In this document: piece by piece, positions 47,834-57,800 of the stretch
How positions within the stretch are numbered: the stretch's first letter is position 1
Layout: every line of letters begins with the position of its first letter
Source of the DNA: Bacteroidota bacterium
GTDB taxonomy: Bacteria > Bacteroidota > Bacteroidia > Bacteroidales > UBA4417
NCBI GenBank assembly: GCA_013376995.1
Contig: JACAAZ010000001.1
Coordinates: forward strand, 358,957 to 422,956
DNA length: 64,000 bases
Reading direction: 5' to 3'
Program-made: the position numbers and the translations under genes
Notes under the pieces: model-generated
What the model saw: only the letters and a program-made list of their open reading frames with translations
Told to the model about the DNA's origin: nothing
Databases searched by the model: none

Positions 47834-50773
47834 ATGAAGTTGAGCCAGGTTATTCCGCATAACAAACTAGCCGAACTTAAAGCAGCGTTTTCCGGTGAGA
47901 TATTAACCGACGATTCAACGCGGTTGATGTATGCTACTGATGCTTCTGCATACAGGGAAATCCCCGTTGCTGTTGTTCTCCCTCGAAATGTTGAGGATAT
48001 CAGGACCTTGATTTCCTTCGCAAAAAAGATGAATATCCCACTAATCCCACGTGCAGCAGGAACATCCCTGGCCGGCCAGGTAGTTGGAAACGGAATAGTT
48101 GTTGATGTTTCCAGGCATTTCAAATCTATCCTTGAAATAAACAAGGAGGAACATTGGGTTAGGGTACAGCCCGGAGTGGTTCTGGATGAATTAAATTTAC
48201 AAGTTGAGCCACTGGGCTTATTCTTCGGGCCTGAGACATCTACCTCAAACCGTTGCATGATAGGCGGAATGGTTGGTAACAATTCATGTGGTTCGCATTC
48301 ACTTGTGTATGGAAGCACGCGCGACCATACTCTTGAAGTAAGGGCATTGTTAAGTGATAACCAGGAAGTACTTTTCGGACCGATAGATGGAGAAGAATTT
48401 GAATCTAAATGCCTGCAGGAGAACCTGGAGGGATCTATATACCGAAACATCAGGAAAATCCTGGCTAATCCTGTTAACCAGGAAGAAATACGCAGGCAAT
48501 TTCCGGATGCATCCATTCACAGAAGAAATACTGGGTATGCGCTGGATCTCCTTCTTGATTCAGAACCGTTCACAACGGGAACGGATATTTTCAATTTCAG
48601 TAAACTCATTGCAGGATCTGAAGGCACCCTCTGTTTTATTACAGAAATCAAGCTAAACCTGGTCCCATTGCCTCCAAAGGCAAAAGCGCTTTTATGTGTC
48701 CATTGCGAGTCGCTTGAAGATGCATTCCGAGGTAACCTTATAGCTCTCAAGCATAAACCGGTTGCTGTAGAGTTGATGGATGATGTAATTCTACAACAAA
48801 CCAAATCAAACATAACACAAAACAAAAACAGGTTCTTTCTCCAGGGGGACCCAGCTGCTATCCTCATTATTGAAATAGCAGAACAAAGCATTGATGCAGT
48901 TAAAAAGAAGGCTAAAGAAGTAGAGGCTGATATGAAGGGAGCCGGGTACGGATATCATTTCCCACTTGTCCTGGGAACTGATATCACCAAAGTCTGGGCT
49001 TTAAGGAAAGCTGGCCTTGGCCTTCTGTCCAATGTTCCGGGGGATGCCAAACCGGTTGCTGTTGTTGAAGATACCGCTGTTAATCCGGAAGTTCTGCCCG
49101 AGTATATGGCAGATTTCAGGAAGATGCTGGAAAAATACAATCTGCACTGTGTTTATCATGCGCATATTGCCACAGGGGAACTTCATCTCAGGCCGGTTTT
49201 GAACCTGAAGGATCCAAAGGATGTTGAATTATTTCACACGGTTGCGCTTGAAACTGCAAAACTTGTGAAGAAATATAAAGGTTCTCTTTCCGGAGAACAT
49301 GGGGATGGTCGCCTCAGAGGTGAGTTTATCTCCCTGATGATTGGAGAGCTTAACTACAGGTTGCTGGAAGACATAAAACAATGCTGGGATCCTCAAGGGA
49401 TTTTCAACCCCGGCAAGATAACCCAAACGCCCCGTATGAATTCAAGCCTGCGGTTTGAACCAGGTGCTGTGGTTTATGAACCAGAAACTTTTTTCGATTT
49501 TTCAAGTACTAAAGGACTGATAAGGGCTACTGAACAATGCAATGGATCCGCTGATTGCCGCAAATCCTCTGTCATGGGAGGAACCATGTGTCCAAGCTAT
49601 ATGGGTAGTTTTGACGAGAAAAACACTACCAGGGCCAGGGCAAACATTCTTAGGGAATTCCTGACTCATTCAACTAAAAAAAACCGGTTTGATCATCGCG
49701 AGGTTTATGAAGTAATGGATCTTTGCCTATCATGCAAAGCCTGCAAAAGTGAATGTCCTTCAAATGTTGATATGGCAAGGTATAAGGCTGAGTTCCTTCA
49801 ACATTGGTACGAAAGCCATGGAATTCCATTACGCACCTGGTTAATTGCCAACATCACCAGGATTAACAAGATTGGGATGAGAGTTCCGGCATTGTTTAAC
49901 TGGTTCATTACCAATAAACTTACATCATCAATCCTTAAATTGGTCCTTGGGTTCGCAAACCAGCGTTCAATTCCACGCCTGTTCAAATATACCCTTACAA
50001 CCTGGATGAAGACTGAAGCCAATCCAATATTAAACTATCCTAATGGAAGGGTCTATTTATTTGTTGATGAATTTACCGAGTTCAATGATGTCAAGGTAGG
50101 AATGGCAACAGTAAAACTTCTGAACCGGCTTGGTTACAGAGTTGAAGTCGCAAAACACGAAGAAAGTGGGAGGACTTATCTTTCAAAAGGCCTGGTAAAA
50201 GAAGCCAGGAAGCTTGCAAATCTGAATGTTCGGGTCTTTAAGGATTTAATTTCAGCGAATACACCATTGCTTGGGATAGAGCCTTCTGCAATTTTGTCGT
50301 TCCGCGACGAATATCCTGATCTCGTGGAAGCAGAACTAAAACAGGATGCGAAATCATTAGCTCAGAATTGTCTTTTGGTTGAAGAATTCCTAATGAAAGA
50401 AAAAGCCAGGGGGCGTATCCTAAAGAAACAATTTACAGCCCTGACTGTAAACATCAAATTACACGGGCATTGCCATCAAAAATCGCTTGCTTCAACCAGT
50501 TTCACCAGGGATATGCTTTCTATACCATCCCATTACCTGGTTGAGGAAATAAAATCAGGATGTTGTGGGATGGCAGGATCTTTTGGTTATGAAAAAGAGC
50601 ATTATCAATTATCACAAAAGATAGGTGAGCTTGTTTTGTTTCCAGAGGTAAGAAAATCAGATTCTGAATTCCTCATCGCTGCTCCCGGAACAAGTTGCCG
50701 GCATCAAATCAAGGAAGGCACGGGCCGAAATGTATTTCATCCTATTGAAATACTTTATGATGCTTTGCTATAA
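47834..50773 (+). CDS. FAD/Fe-S D-2-hydroxyacid dehydrogenase (YdiJ/GlcD-like)
   Basis: A 979-residue fused oxidoreductase. An FAD-binding type 4 domain (PRAAGTSLAGQVVGNGIVVD, PETSTSNRCMIGGMVGNNSCG) is followed by the FAD-oxidase C-terminal domain (GEHGDGRLRGEF), then Fe-S domains with CNGSADC and the C631-x2-C634-x2-C637-x3-C641 site, and a CCG-type heterodisulfide reductase-like C-terminus (GHCHQKSL, SGCCGMAGSFG). YdiJ of Pseudomonas putida, with the same build, oxidises D-2-hydroxyglutarate; other relatives use D-lactate or glycolate. Proximity to the DUF1338 gene favours D-2-hydroxyglutarate but does not prove it. Confidence 0.88.
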   Translation: MKLSQVIPHNKLAELKAAFSGEILTDDSTRLMYATDASAYREIPVAVVLPRNVEDIRTLISFAKKMNIPLIPRAAGTSLAGQVVGNGIVVDVSRHFKSILEINKEEHWVRVQPGVVLDELNLQVEPLGLFFGPETSTSNRCMIGGMVGNNSCGSHSLVYGSTRDHTLEVRALLSDNQEVLFGPIDGEEFESKCLQENLEGSIYRNIRKILANPVNQEEIRRQFPDASIHRRNTGYALDLLLDSEPFTTGTDIFNFSKLIAGSEGTLCFITEIKLNLVPLPPKAKALLCVHCESLEDAFRGNLIALKHKPVAVELMDDVILQQTKSNITQNKNRFFLQGDPAAILIIEIAEQSIDAVKKKAKEVEADMKGAGYGYHFPLVLGTDITKVWALRKAGLGLLSNVPGDAKPVAVVEDTAVNPEVLPEYMADFRKMLEKYNLHCVYHAHIATGELHLRPVLNLKDPKDVELFHTVALETAKLVKKYKGSLSGEHGDGRLRGEFISLMIGELNYRLLEDIKQCWDPQGIFNPGKITQTPRMNSSLRFEPGAVVYEPETFFDFSSTKGLIRATEQCNGSADCRKSSVMGGTMCPSYMGSFDEKNTTRARANILREFLTHSTKKNRFDHREVYEVMDLCLSCKACKSECPSNVDMARYKAEFLQHWYESHGIPLRTWLIANITRINKIGMRVPALFNWFITNKLTSSILKLVLGFANQRSIPRLFKYTLTTWMKTEANPILNYPNGRVYLFVDEFTEFNDVKVGMATVKLLNRLGYRVEVAKHEESGRTYLSKGLVKEARKLANLNVRVFKDLISANTPLLGIEPSAILSFRDEYPDLVEAELKQDAKSLAQNCLLVEEFLMKEKARGRILKKQFTALTVNIKLHGHCHQKSLASTSFTRDMLSIPSHYLVEEIKSGCCGMAGSFGYEKEHYQLSQKIGELVLFPEVRKSDSEFLIAAPGTSCRHQIKEGTGRNVFHPIEILYDALL

Positions 50774-50785
50774 AATTCTCTTCCT

Positions 50786-51310
50786 ATGAATGGATTTTTA
50801 CCTCAACAGGTTTTCAGGTATTGCCCCCGCTGCGGATCGGGAAATTTCCATCCTGACTCGGTGAAATCGATGCAGTGTGCTGATTGTGGTTTTCAGTATT
50901 TTTTTAACCTTGTGGCTGCCGTTGCAGGCTTAATTTATGACGATGATGGAAATTTGCTCCTTACCTATCGTGCCAATGAACCTGCAAAAGGAGAGCTGGA
51001 TCTGCCTGGTGGCTTTATTGACATGGGAGAAGATGCTACAGAAGCTCTTTTCAGGGAAATCAAAGAAGAGCTAAACCTTGATGTTATCTCTTCAGAATAT
51101 TATCATTCATTTCCTAACGAATATATATATGGTGGAATAACCTATTTCACCCTGGATTTGGTTTTTCGTTGCAAAGTGATATCTTTTGAGAATATAAAAG
51201 CAGCCGATGATGTCGCAGGATATGTGTTTATGCCTCAACAGGACATTAACCCAGATGATATAGGATTATCATCAATAAAAGATATCATCATTAGCCTGCA
51301 AAAACCTTAA
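50786..51310 (+). CDS. Nudix hydrolase with N-terminal zinc ribbon
   Basis: A 174-residue protein. Residues 13-40 hold a zinc ribbon (YCPRCGSGNFHPDSVKSMQC ADCGF; four cysteines). The Nudix box GGFIDMGEDATEALFREIKEEL conforms to G-x5-E-x7-REUxEE. Zinc ribbon plus Nudix resembles NADH pyrophosphatase NudC-type enzymes in architecture, but the NudC-specific downstream SQPWPFP motif is absent, so the substrate is open. It lies 12 bases after the dehydrogenase gene. Confidence 0.9.
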   Translation: MNGFLPQQVFRYCPRCGSGNFHPDSVKSMQCADCGFQYFFNLVAAVAGLIYDDDGNLLLTYRANEPAKGELDLPGGFIDMGEDATEALFREIKEELNLDVISSEYYHSFPNEYIYGGITYFTLDLVFRCKVISFENIKAADDVAGYVFMPQQDINPDDIGLSSIKDIIISLQKP

Positions 51311-51351
51311 TTATTCAATCTTCCTTATCCACGAACTCAGATTGATTAGCA

Positions 51352-53181
51352 CTATTCATAAGGTACAAAATTCGGTTTGCCTTGCTCAAAATCCTGTAAC
51401 CTGAAATCTGAAGGCTGAAAAGAATTTGTTTTGAGAATATTATTCCCGAGGGCTGGGATCATTGGGTAATATGCTAATGATAATTGGAAATAGTTGGAGT
51501 TCAGGTAATCATTTTTAATCAGGACTCCAATCCCAATATAGGAATAAAGCCTGCTTTTCAGGAATACATGTGTATTGTCCCCAAGCATCCCGGCTGTACA
51601 ATTCAGGAAAGGCCCTAACCTGAAACCAAGTAAGTTCCATGGAGCATACGATTGGGTTTGAATAGTAAAATGCACTTTTGACGTTCCCGGCTCCAGGCTG
51701 CCATCAAATCCGTTAACCCCCATGTAATCGTTAAAGCTCAGCTTATCCTGTGCAGTTCGATTCATTCCAATGACCATTTCTGTCTTCAGAAATTGCCTGA
51801 ATTTCCATGTGCCAACTTCTGTCAGGTTTGTAAAGTAGGTCATTCCTGCAAGAACAACTCCTTCATGAACTCCACTACTGGAAAAGAAAGTGCCATATTC
51901 AAGATGGCCTCCAAGATAGCCAAAAGAGTAGAAATCAGACCATTTGCTGGTAAAACCGGCATAACCGGTTTTAATTCCACGCTCGATCTGATAACCAAGA
52001 GTAAAAGAGTATACACGGCCTATTGGAATATCTTCAGGTATTCCATATCGAAACAGGTATTTATCACGTACATATTTCCTGGAATTAATTCCTATGCTTG
52101 CCAGGTAGGATGAGACAGCATGGTAGGTATCGATCGAATCAATGATTTCGTCAGGTCGTAATGGATAACGGAGCTGTTTTACCCTACCGGCTAATACCAG
52201 ATTTGTATTTCTCTCATTTTCCGATCTTCCTTTTAATATCTGCCATGAGGTCCCGGCCCAATAATCATAAAGATTTGTCTTATAAATCTGAAGTTTCCTG
52301 TATTCTTTCGTTAGGATCAGGGAATCTTTCCTGTACTGCTGTTGAAGCAAAATTCCTCCTGCCCACCTGGTGTATGGTGAAAAGAAGGTCCGGTTCAGGA
52401 TGATACTTTTGGAATAACTCTTGTCAGGAGATACTGAATACAATATTGATGTCGTAATATAGGAATTATCAATATTGGGAATAACATACCCTAGTCCGTA
52501 GCCTCTGTCGTTGGATTTAATACTATGATCCCCGAAGTATTTCAACTGGTTCCCCGTCCCAAGAAAATTATCTTCAGTAATACGAAATGAAAATGACCTG
52601 GGTGAAAATGAACCATCCGGGACAATACTCCAAACATCCTGAACCCGTATAATAATATCGACGGAATCAGGCGAGATCAGAACAGGCTGAAAGGCCACAT
52701 CCCTGATAAAATTCTGCTTTCTGACAAGCCTTTCTGACTCCCTCACCAATAGTGAATCAAAAGGTTCATTACGCCTGATCAGCAAATAATTCCGAATAGC
52801 AATAGGCAGGGATTTAACATGTAGGTTATTCCCAAAGGAAGTGAGAAAACCATGAGGCTTTCTCAAACTGTCATTTACGTCAAATCCGAAAGGATCCATG
52901 GTGATAACTGTGATCTTTCGGATTGTCTTCCCTTCAAACTCAACCAGTGTTTCTTTTCGGGTTGTTTTACCTGGAGATGGTGCAGAACCCGTTGCAACTG
53001 GCAAATTTGGTTTAAAAACCAGTGGGAAGATGACCCTGGTTATTCTGCGCTGGGATGAGAAATTCTTTAACCGGTTATAAACATGATCTGTATCGCTAAC
53101 TTTCCTCATAACTGTATCCTGAGCAAAGATCAATTTGCCGGACAGTAAAAAGAAAAATAGAAATGTTAGGCATTGTTTCAT
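51352..53181 (-). CDS. BamA/TamA-like outer-membrane barrel protein
   Basis: A 609-residue exported protein. Signal peptide (LTFLFFFLLSGKLIFAQ), then about 55 linker residues, then a POTRA-like region (KTIRKITVITMDPFGFDVND; RNYLLIRRNEPFDSLLVRESERLVRKQNFIRDVAF), then a barrel with strands such as SFRITEDNFLGTGNQLKYFGD. It ends PNFVPYE instead of an aromatic. The POTRA-barrel order is that of BamA/TamA family proteins; the target substrate is unknown. It follows the porP/sprF gene by 208 bases on the same strand. Confidence 0.85.
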   Translation of the reverse strand: MKQCLTFLFFFLLSGKLIFAQDTVMRKVSDTDHVYNRLKNFSSQRRITRVIFPLVFKPNLPVATGSAPSPGKTTRKETLVEFEGKTIRKITVITMDPFGFDVNDSLRKPHGFLTSFGNNLHVKSLPIAIRNYLLIRRNEPFDSLLVRESERLVRKQNFIRDVAFQPVLISPDSVDIIIRVQDVWSIVPDGSFSPRSFSFRITEDNFLGTGNQLKYFGDHSIKSNDRGYGLGYVIPNIDNSYITTSILYSVSPDKSYSKSIILNRTFFSPYTRWAGGILLQQQYRKDSLILTKEYRKLQIYKTNLYDYWAGTSWQILKGRSENERNTNLVLAGRVKQLRYPLRPDEIIDSIDTYHAVSSYLASIGINSRKYVRDKYLFRYGIPEDIPIGRVYSFTLGYQIERGIKTGYAGFTSKWSDFYSFGYLGGHLEYGTFFSSSGVHEGVVLAGMTYFTNLTEVGTWKFRQFLKTEMVIGMNRTAQDKLSFNDYMGVNGFDGSLEPGTSKVHFTIQTQSYAPWNLLGFRLGPFLNCTAGMLGDNTHVFLKSRLYSYIGIGVLIKNDYLNSNYFQLSLAYYPMIPALGNNILKTNSFQPSDFRLQDFEQGKPNFVPYE

Positions 53182-53389
53182 AACCGGAACTCATCCCTTA
53201 AATTTTGCAAGGAATGATTTACTAATTAGAAATCGCAGGAACTGATTAATAATTGTTCAACTAACAATTAACATGTAAAGTTAGTTGTTTTTAAAGGGTC
53301 AGGAAATAGATCAGGAAGCTGAGGGGAAGAAAATCACTAAAATTATTTGACCAAAACAGTTGTGATAGAATCGATTTGGTTATTGAGAA

Positions 53390-54382
53390 TCAGAAACTTG
53401 GGCCTCTGAATGCAGCATACCTGTGTTTTTTCTGTGGATTATTGAACAACCAGGCTATTGAAATTTCATGAGCACCTGAAGTTAAGGTCTTTAGTTTTGA
53501 AACTGTGTTATCAAAACTATAACCGATCTTGTATTGTTTCTGCTGGAATCCAAATAATACTATGACTGCATCAGGATTTTCAAAATTATGCCTGAACCAT
53601 AATCCTGTTACCAGCGGGTACATATTGACTGACATCCCAACATTCAACTGATGGAATGTTCCCTGCTGCATATAAACAACATTGGGGGAGATTGAGAAAT
53701 TACGAAGGTCTTCGCCATCCATACCCTGGAAGAAGTCGATGATTGCTCCTGCATGTACGGTCAACTTCATTGCCATTGGTTCAGAACGGCCTTCAAATAG
53801 TGACAGGTTAGGACGGGTGAGGTGGTTTACCACAACTCCAAGATATACACTCTCCTTGTATCCAGCTAAGATACCGGCTGAAAGGTCGACTGCACCAATA
53901 CCGGGTTTACCTGGCTTTGTTTCTGAAGTCTCACCATGAACTCCGGTATATGGATTAAGTTGATCACCGAAAACAAATTTATCCCAATTTATATGTCTTT
54001 GCATATAACCTGCCTGAAATGCAGCATTAACGACTATCGTGCGGGAAGCTTGCAAGCGGTAGGAATAGATTGCTGTTCCGTTGAAAGTATTATACATACC
54101 GCCGCCGCCAACTGTAGCATTGGCTGTAACACCCAATCCACCGGATATTTTATTGTACTGGTTATCCCAGGTTGCAGAATAGGTAACATATCCGTTAGCC
54201 ATATTTGGCCACTGGTTGCGATAGTTCAGGGTAAGCCTTGGACACAATTTTGATCCGGCAAGTGCAGGATTAAGGTATAGGGGGCTGGCATAAAACTGAG
54301 AAAATGCAACATCTTGTCCTTTTGTGGAGGAAAGCTGTACAAGGATGATCAGCAGGACAAATATGTTTCTTTTCAGTTTCAT
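53390..54382 (-). CDS. T9SS outer-membrane protein PorP/SprF family
   Basis: A 330-residue outer-membrane protein. QDVAFSQFYASPLYLNPALAGSKLCPRLTLNYRNQWPN is the unmistakable PorP/SprF start; the body is a 14-strand barrel of the FadL type by family knowledge. In Flavobacterium, SprF is needed for secretion of the neighbouring adhesin SprB, and other PorP/SprF proteins pair with type B sorting-domain cargo in the same way. Here it lies directly downstream of the 1688-residue adhesin gene, so it is the likely dedicated partner. A 434-base gap separates them. Confidence 0.95.
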   Translation of the reverse strand: MKLKRNIFVLLIILVQLSSTKGQDVAFSQFYASPLYLNPALAGSKLCPRLTLNYRNQWPNMANGYVTYSATWDNQYNKISGGLGVTANATVGGGGMYNTFNGTAIYSYRLQASRTIVVNAAFQAGYMQRHINWDKFVFGDQLNPYTGVHGETSETKPGKPGIGAVDLSAGILAGYKESVYLGVVVNHLTRPNLSLFEGRSEPMAMKLTVHAGAIIDFFQGMDGEDLRNFSISPNVVYMQQGTFHQLNVGMSVNMYPLVTGLWFRHNFENPDAVIVLFGFQQKQYKIGYSFDNTVSKLKTLTSGAHEISIAWLFNNPQKKHRYAAFRGPSF

Positions 54383-54816
54383 TCAGAGAGTTGTGTTGTT
54401 AGTAATCCAGGCAATAATGAGTAGTAAAGTAGTTTATTGAGCCTCTCTGCGGACGGCCAAAATAGATGGTTAACTTAGAATCTATTTCAGGCCTTTGTAA
54501 ATATAGTGAATAAAATCCAATCTGATACTAAATTTTTTCACTAAGTTCTTTTTATTTTTTTTCCGCTTTGAATGCAAAATAGATGACAATACTTATGCCA
54601 AATATTGTATATTCCTGATTGTAAGGTTTTTAAGAAATTATTGGTTCGGAATACCTTCCCAATTCTGTTCAGAATTTGAACAAGTTTTTTTTTATTGAAT
54701 TCAATTTAGAAATCAAATCATCTAACTAGCCCAAATAGAGCAAGATAGACATTATAATACAGGAGTTTGAAAATTGCCCTGGAAGGACGATCAGTTAAAG
54801 CTGATTTGGTTTAACA
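54383..54816. other. 434-base gene-free region between the adhesin and porP/sprF
   Basis: Strongly AT-rich, without an ORF. It carries a GTTCA/TGAAC inverted repeat (54667-54681) followed on the plus strand by a nine-T run, which looks like a terminator for a plus-strand transcript that I cannot find. Two CAAAATAGATG words occur (54458 and 54574 areas). A promoter for porP/sprF is probable, but no clean -33/-7 pair is present. Confidence 0.45.
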
Positions 54817-57800
54817 TTACCTCACCAGCATAACAACACCCTTTTGAGGTGATTTAGGTTCCACAATTATATACGATGGAACACCGTAATAAATAACATA
54901 GGTATAAAGATCTGGCGGGCAATCCTTACCCTTGAAGGTGCCATCCCAGCCTGTATGAATATCGGAAGATTCGAATAATTGCTGTCCCCATTTATTGAAG
55001 ACGAGCATCTTAAATGTAAAATGTGATTCTATGTTTGTGTAAGCCATGAATGTATCATTTAATCCATCTCCATTCGGAGTGAATGCTGAGGGAACTTCCA
55101 CCCGCATCAGTGTGGATACACCAATATCAATAAAAGCAGTGTCGGTGGACGCACAACCATTTTTATCCATTACGTGGACGGTGTAGATTCCAGAATTAGT
55201 TTCCAGGGCAGGTTCAATCTTAATAGCCGGGCCGGTGACTACCTCATGCGATGGTGTAGTCCACAGGTAATTAACAGGATTACCTGTCCAAACCATAGTA
55301 CTGAGTTCAAGGGCTTGACCTTCGGTAATTGTTCTTTCACCAATGATTTCAATCATAGGTGGTTTCATTACTTCTGCCCTCCCCTGTCCATAGTGTACTA
55401 CAATACTCTGTTTACTGGAGTTCAAGAATACATTGGATAAGGAATCGGTATCATCAAATGTGATAAAGCTCTTACCAGGAGATTTGGTCAGGAATTCCAG
55501 GAGAATCAACTGTCCACTATCACTAATACTGGCGGGAACCTTCATATTTCCTATCAGCAGGAGTGTACCCTGTGCCGTATCAGAAGCAACTACAGTCCCT
55601 GCCTGGATTTCAGGATCGATATACCTGTAACCGATACTCTTCAGCATCTGAGGATCATACTTGATCTTTAGCCTGAATGATACAATATCCTTAAACCCGA
55701 AAACATTTACCGGGATTGTAATATGATCTCCCAGACATGCAGAACTATCAGCGAGCATTACTTTTGCTGCATCAGGAACGCTCAGAGTTACAGAGGTTTC
55801 ACAACCAGCACTATCAGTTACCCTGAATGTGTAAATTCCTGTCGAAACATAGTACTCACCGGTTCCGATATAAGGTGGTGTTCCACCCGTTGCTGTAATA
55901 TTAACCAAAGCTGAACCACCAATGACCTGAACAGGATTAATGATTTCCGCAGCTGCATGGAAGGCAGGAGGCTCCTCAACCGTAAATACTGTATCCAGTC
56001 GGCAGCCCTTAGCGTCAGTTACACTAAATGGATAATTTCCAGAAACTAATTCAGTAAGCTGATTTGAAGAATTGTTCTTGTTCCAGTTCAGCTGGTAAGG
56101 TCGTACCCCACCACTTATATGTACAACAATTGAACCTTGACTACCTCCGTAGCATACATTATGTGTAATTGTTGAGCTAACTATGAGGTTGCTGTCAGGC
56201 TGGGCAATAAATACTGAACTTGAATCAGAACATCCGTTTGCATCAGTAACTCGCACATGGTATAAACCTGATGCCAGGCCCACAGCCGTATCATTACTTT
56301 GTGAAATTGGATCATCCCAGATGTAGTAATACGGTTTCTGACCACCACTGACCAAGGCAAAGGCCGAACCGGTGTTCCCACCCTTACAACTTACATCTGA
56401 TGCAATTACCTTTTCTATGTTTGGTTGAGACTGTGCATAGATTATAACCGGATCAGGGTAAGTTGAAACGCAGGTACTATCCTTAACCTTTATGCGATAA
56501 GTGTTACCAGTCAGATTGGTAAAATAATAATTCAACGACCATGTTAAACCATTATCAATACTGTAAAGTAGAGTACCCATACCACCTGTTGCAGTAATTG
56601 CAATAGAGCCGTTGCTTTGACCGCAAAGTGCGTCCGTATGATCCACCTGGGTAATTATAGCTCCGCCCAATGTCTGAACTACAACCGGGTTATTAATATA
56701 CGGTACCTGGCAGTTATCATCCTTTACCATTACCATGTATGAATCACCAGCCAGGTTTGTAAACGAATTGCCTGTTTGCCAGCTAATACCACTATTGATA
56801 CTATAGTATAGGGTTCCAACGCCTCCTGATGCCGTGATCTTTATCATTCCATTATTCTGGCTGCAAAGCGCATCAGTATGCTCTACCTGGGCAATAGTTG
56901 CACCTCCAATCGTACCAACTATAACCGGGTTATTAACATACGGGATTTCGCAGTTATTATCTTTTACCCTGATGATATAGGAATTACCCTGCAGGTTCGT
57001 AAACATATTATTTTGTGACCAGCTATTTCCATTGTCAATGCTGTAGTATAGGATGCCTGTTCCGTTAGCTGTTATACTAATGGTTCCGTTATTCTGACCA
57101 CAAAGAGCATCTGTATGGTTCAGCTGGGTTATTGTTGGGCCACCACTATTGCTGACAATGACCGGATTGTTTATATAAGCCACTTCACAGTTATTATCCC
57201 TAACCTTTATGACATAAACGCCAGCAAACAAGTTTGCAAAATAATCATTCAACGACCAGCTTGCACCATTGTCAATACTATAATAAACTATTCCTTGTCC
57301 ACCGGAAGCCGAGACTGATATACTACCATTGTTCTGACCACAGAGTGCATCAATATGATTAACCTGCGTAATTGTCACACCACCGACAGTGTTAATGATG
57401 ACCGGGTTACCAGCATAGGATATGCCGCAGTTATCATCTTTAATCTTGATATTATAGCTGCCGGCTGCAAGGTTAATGAACTGATTAGAAATTAACCAGG
57501 AAGATCCATCATCAATACTATAAAGTATGGTGCCAGTTCCTCCTGTTGCAGAAATGGTTATTGTTCCCGTATTCTGACCGCAGTATGCATTTGTATGGTC
57601 AACCTGAGTAATTGTTGCTCCACCAACTGAATTGATAACTACAGGATTATTGATATAAGGAACCTCACAATTATCATCCTTCACCTTTATTACATAATTA
57701 CCAGGAGAAAGGTTAGCAAATTGGTTATTATTCGACCAGTTAGATCCGTTATCTATGCTGTAGAACAAATTCCCGCTTCCTTCAATAGCATGTATCGTTA

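Noticed and set aside
47818-48516. Long antisense open frame (232 codons) opposite the FAD/Fe-S dehydrogenase
   Set aside because: It is a shadow of a well-identified gene; the translation is serine- and arginine-rich with no family match.
54667-54699. GTTCA/TGAAC hairpin with T run as a functional terminator
   Set aside because: It points along the plus strand, where no gene precedes it; kept only as a remark in the spacer entry.
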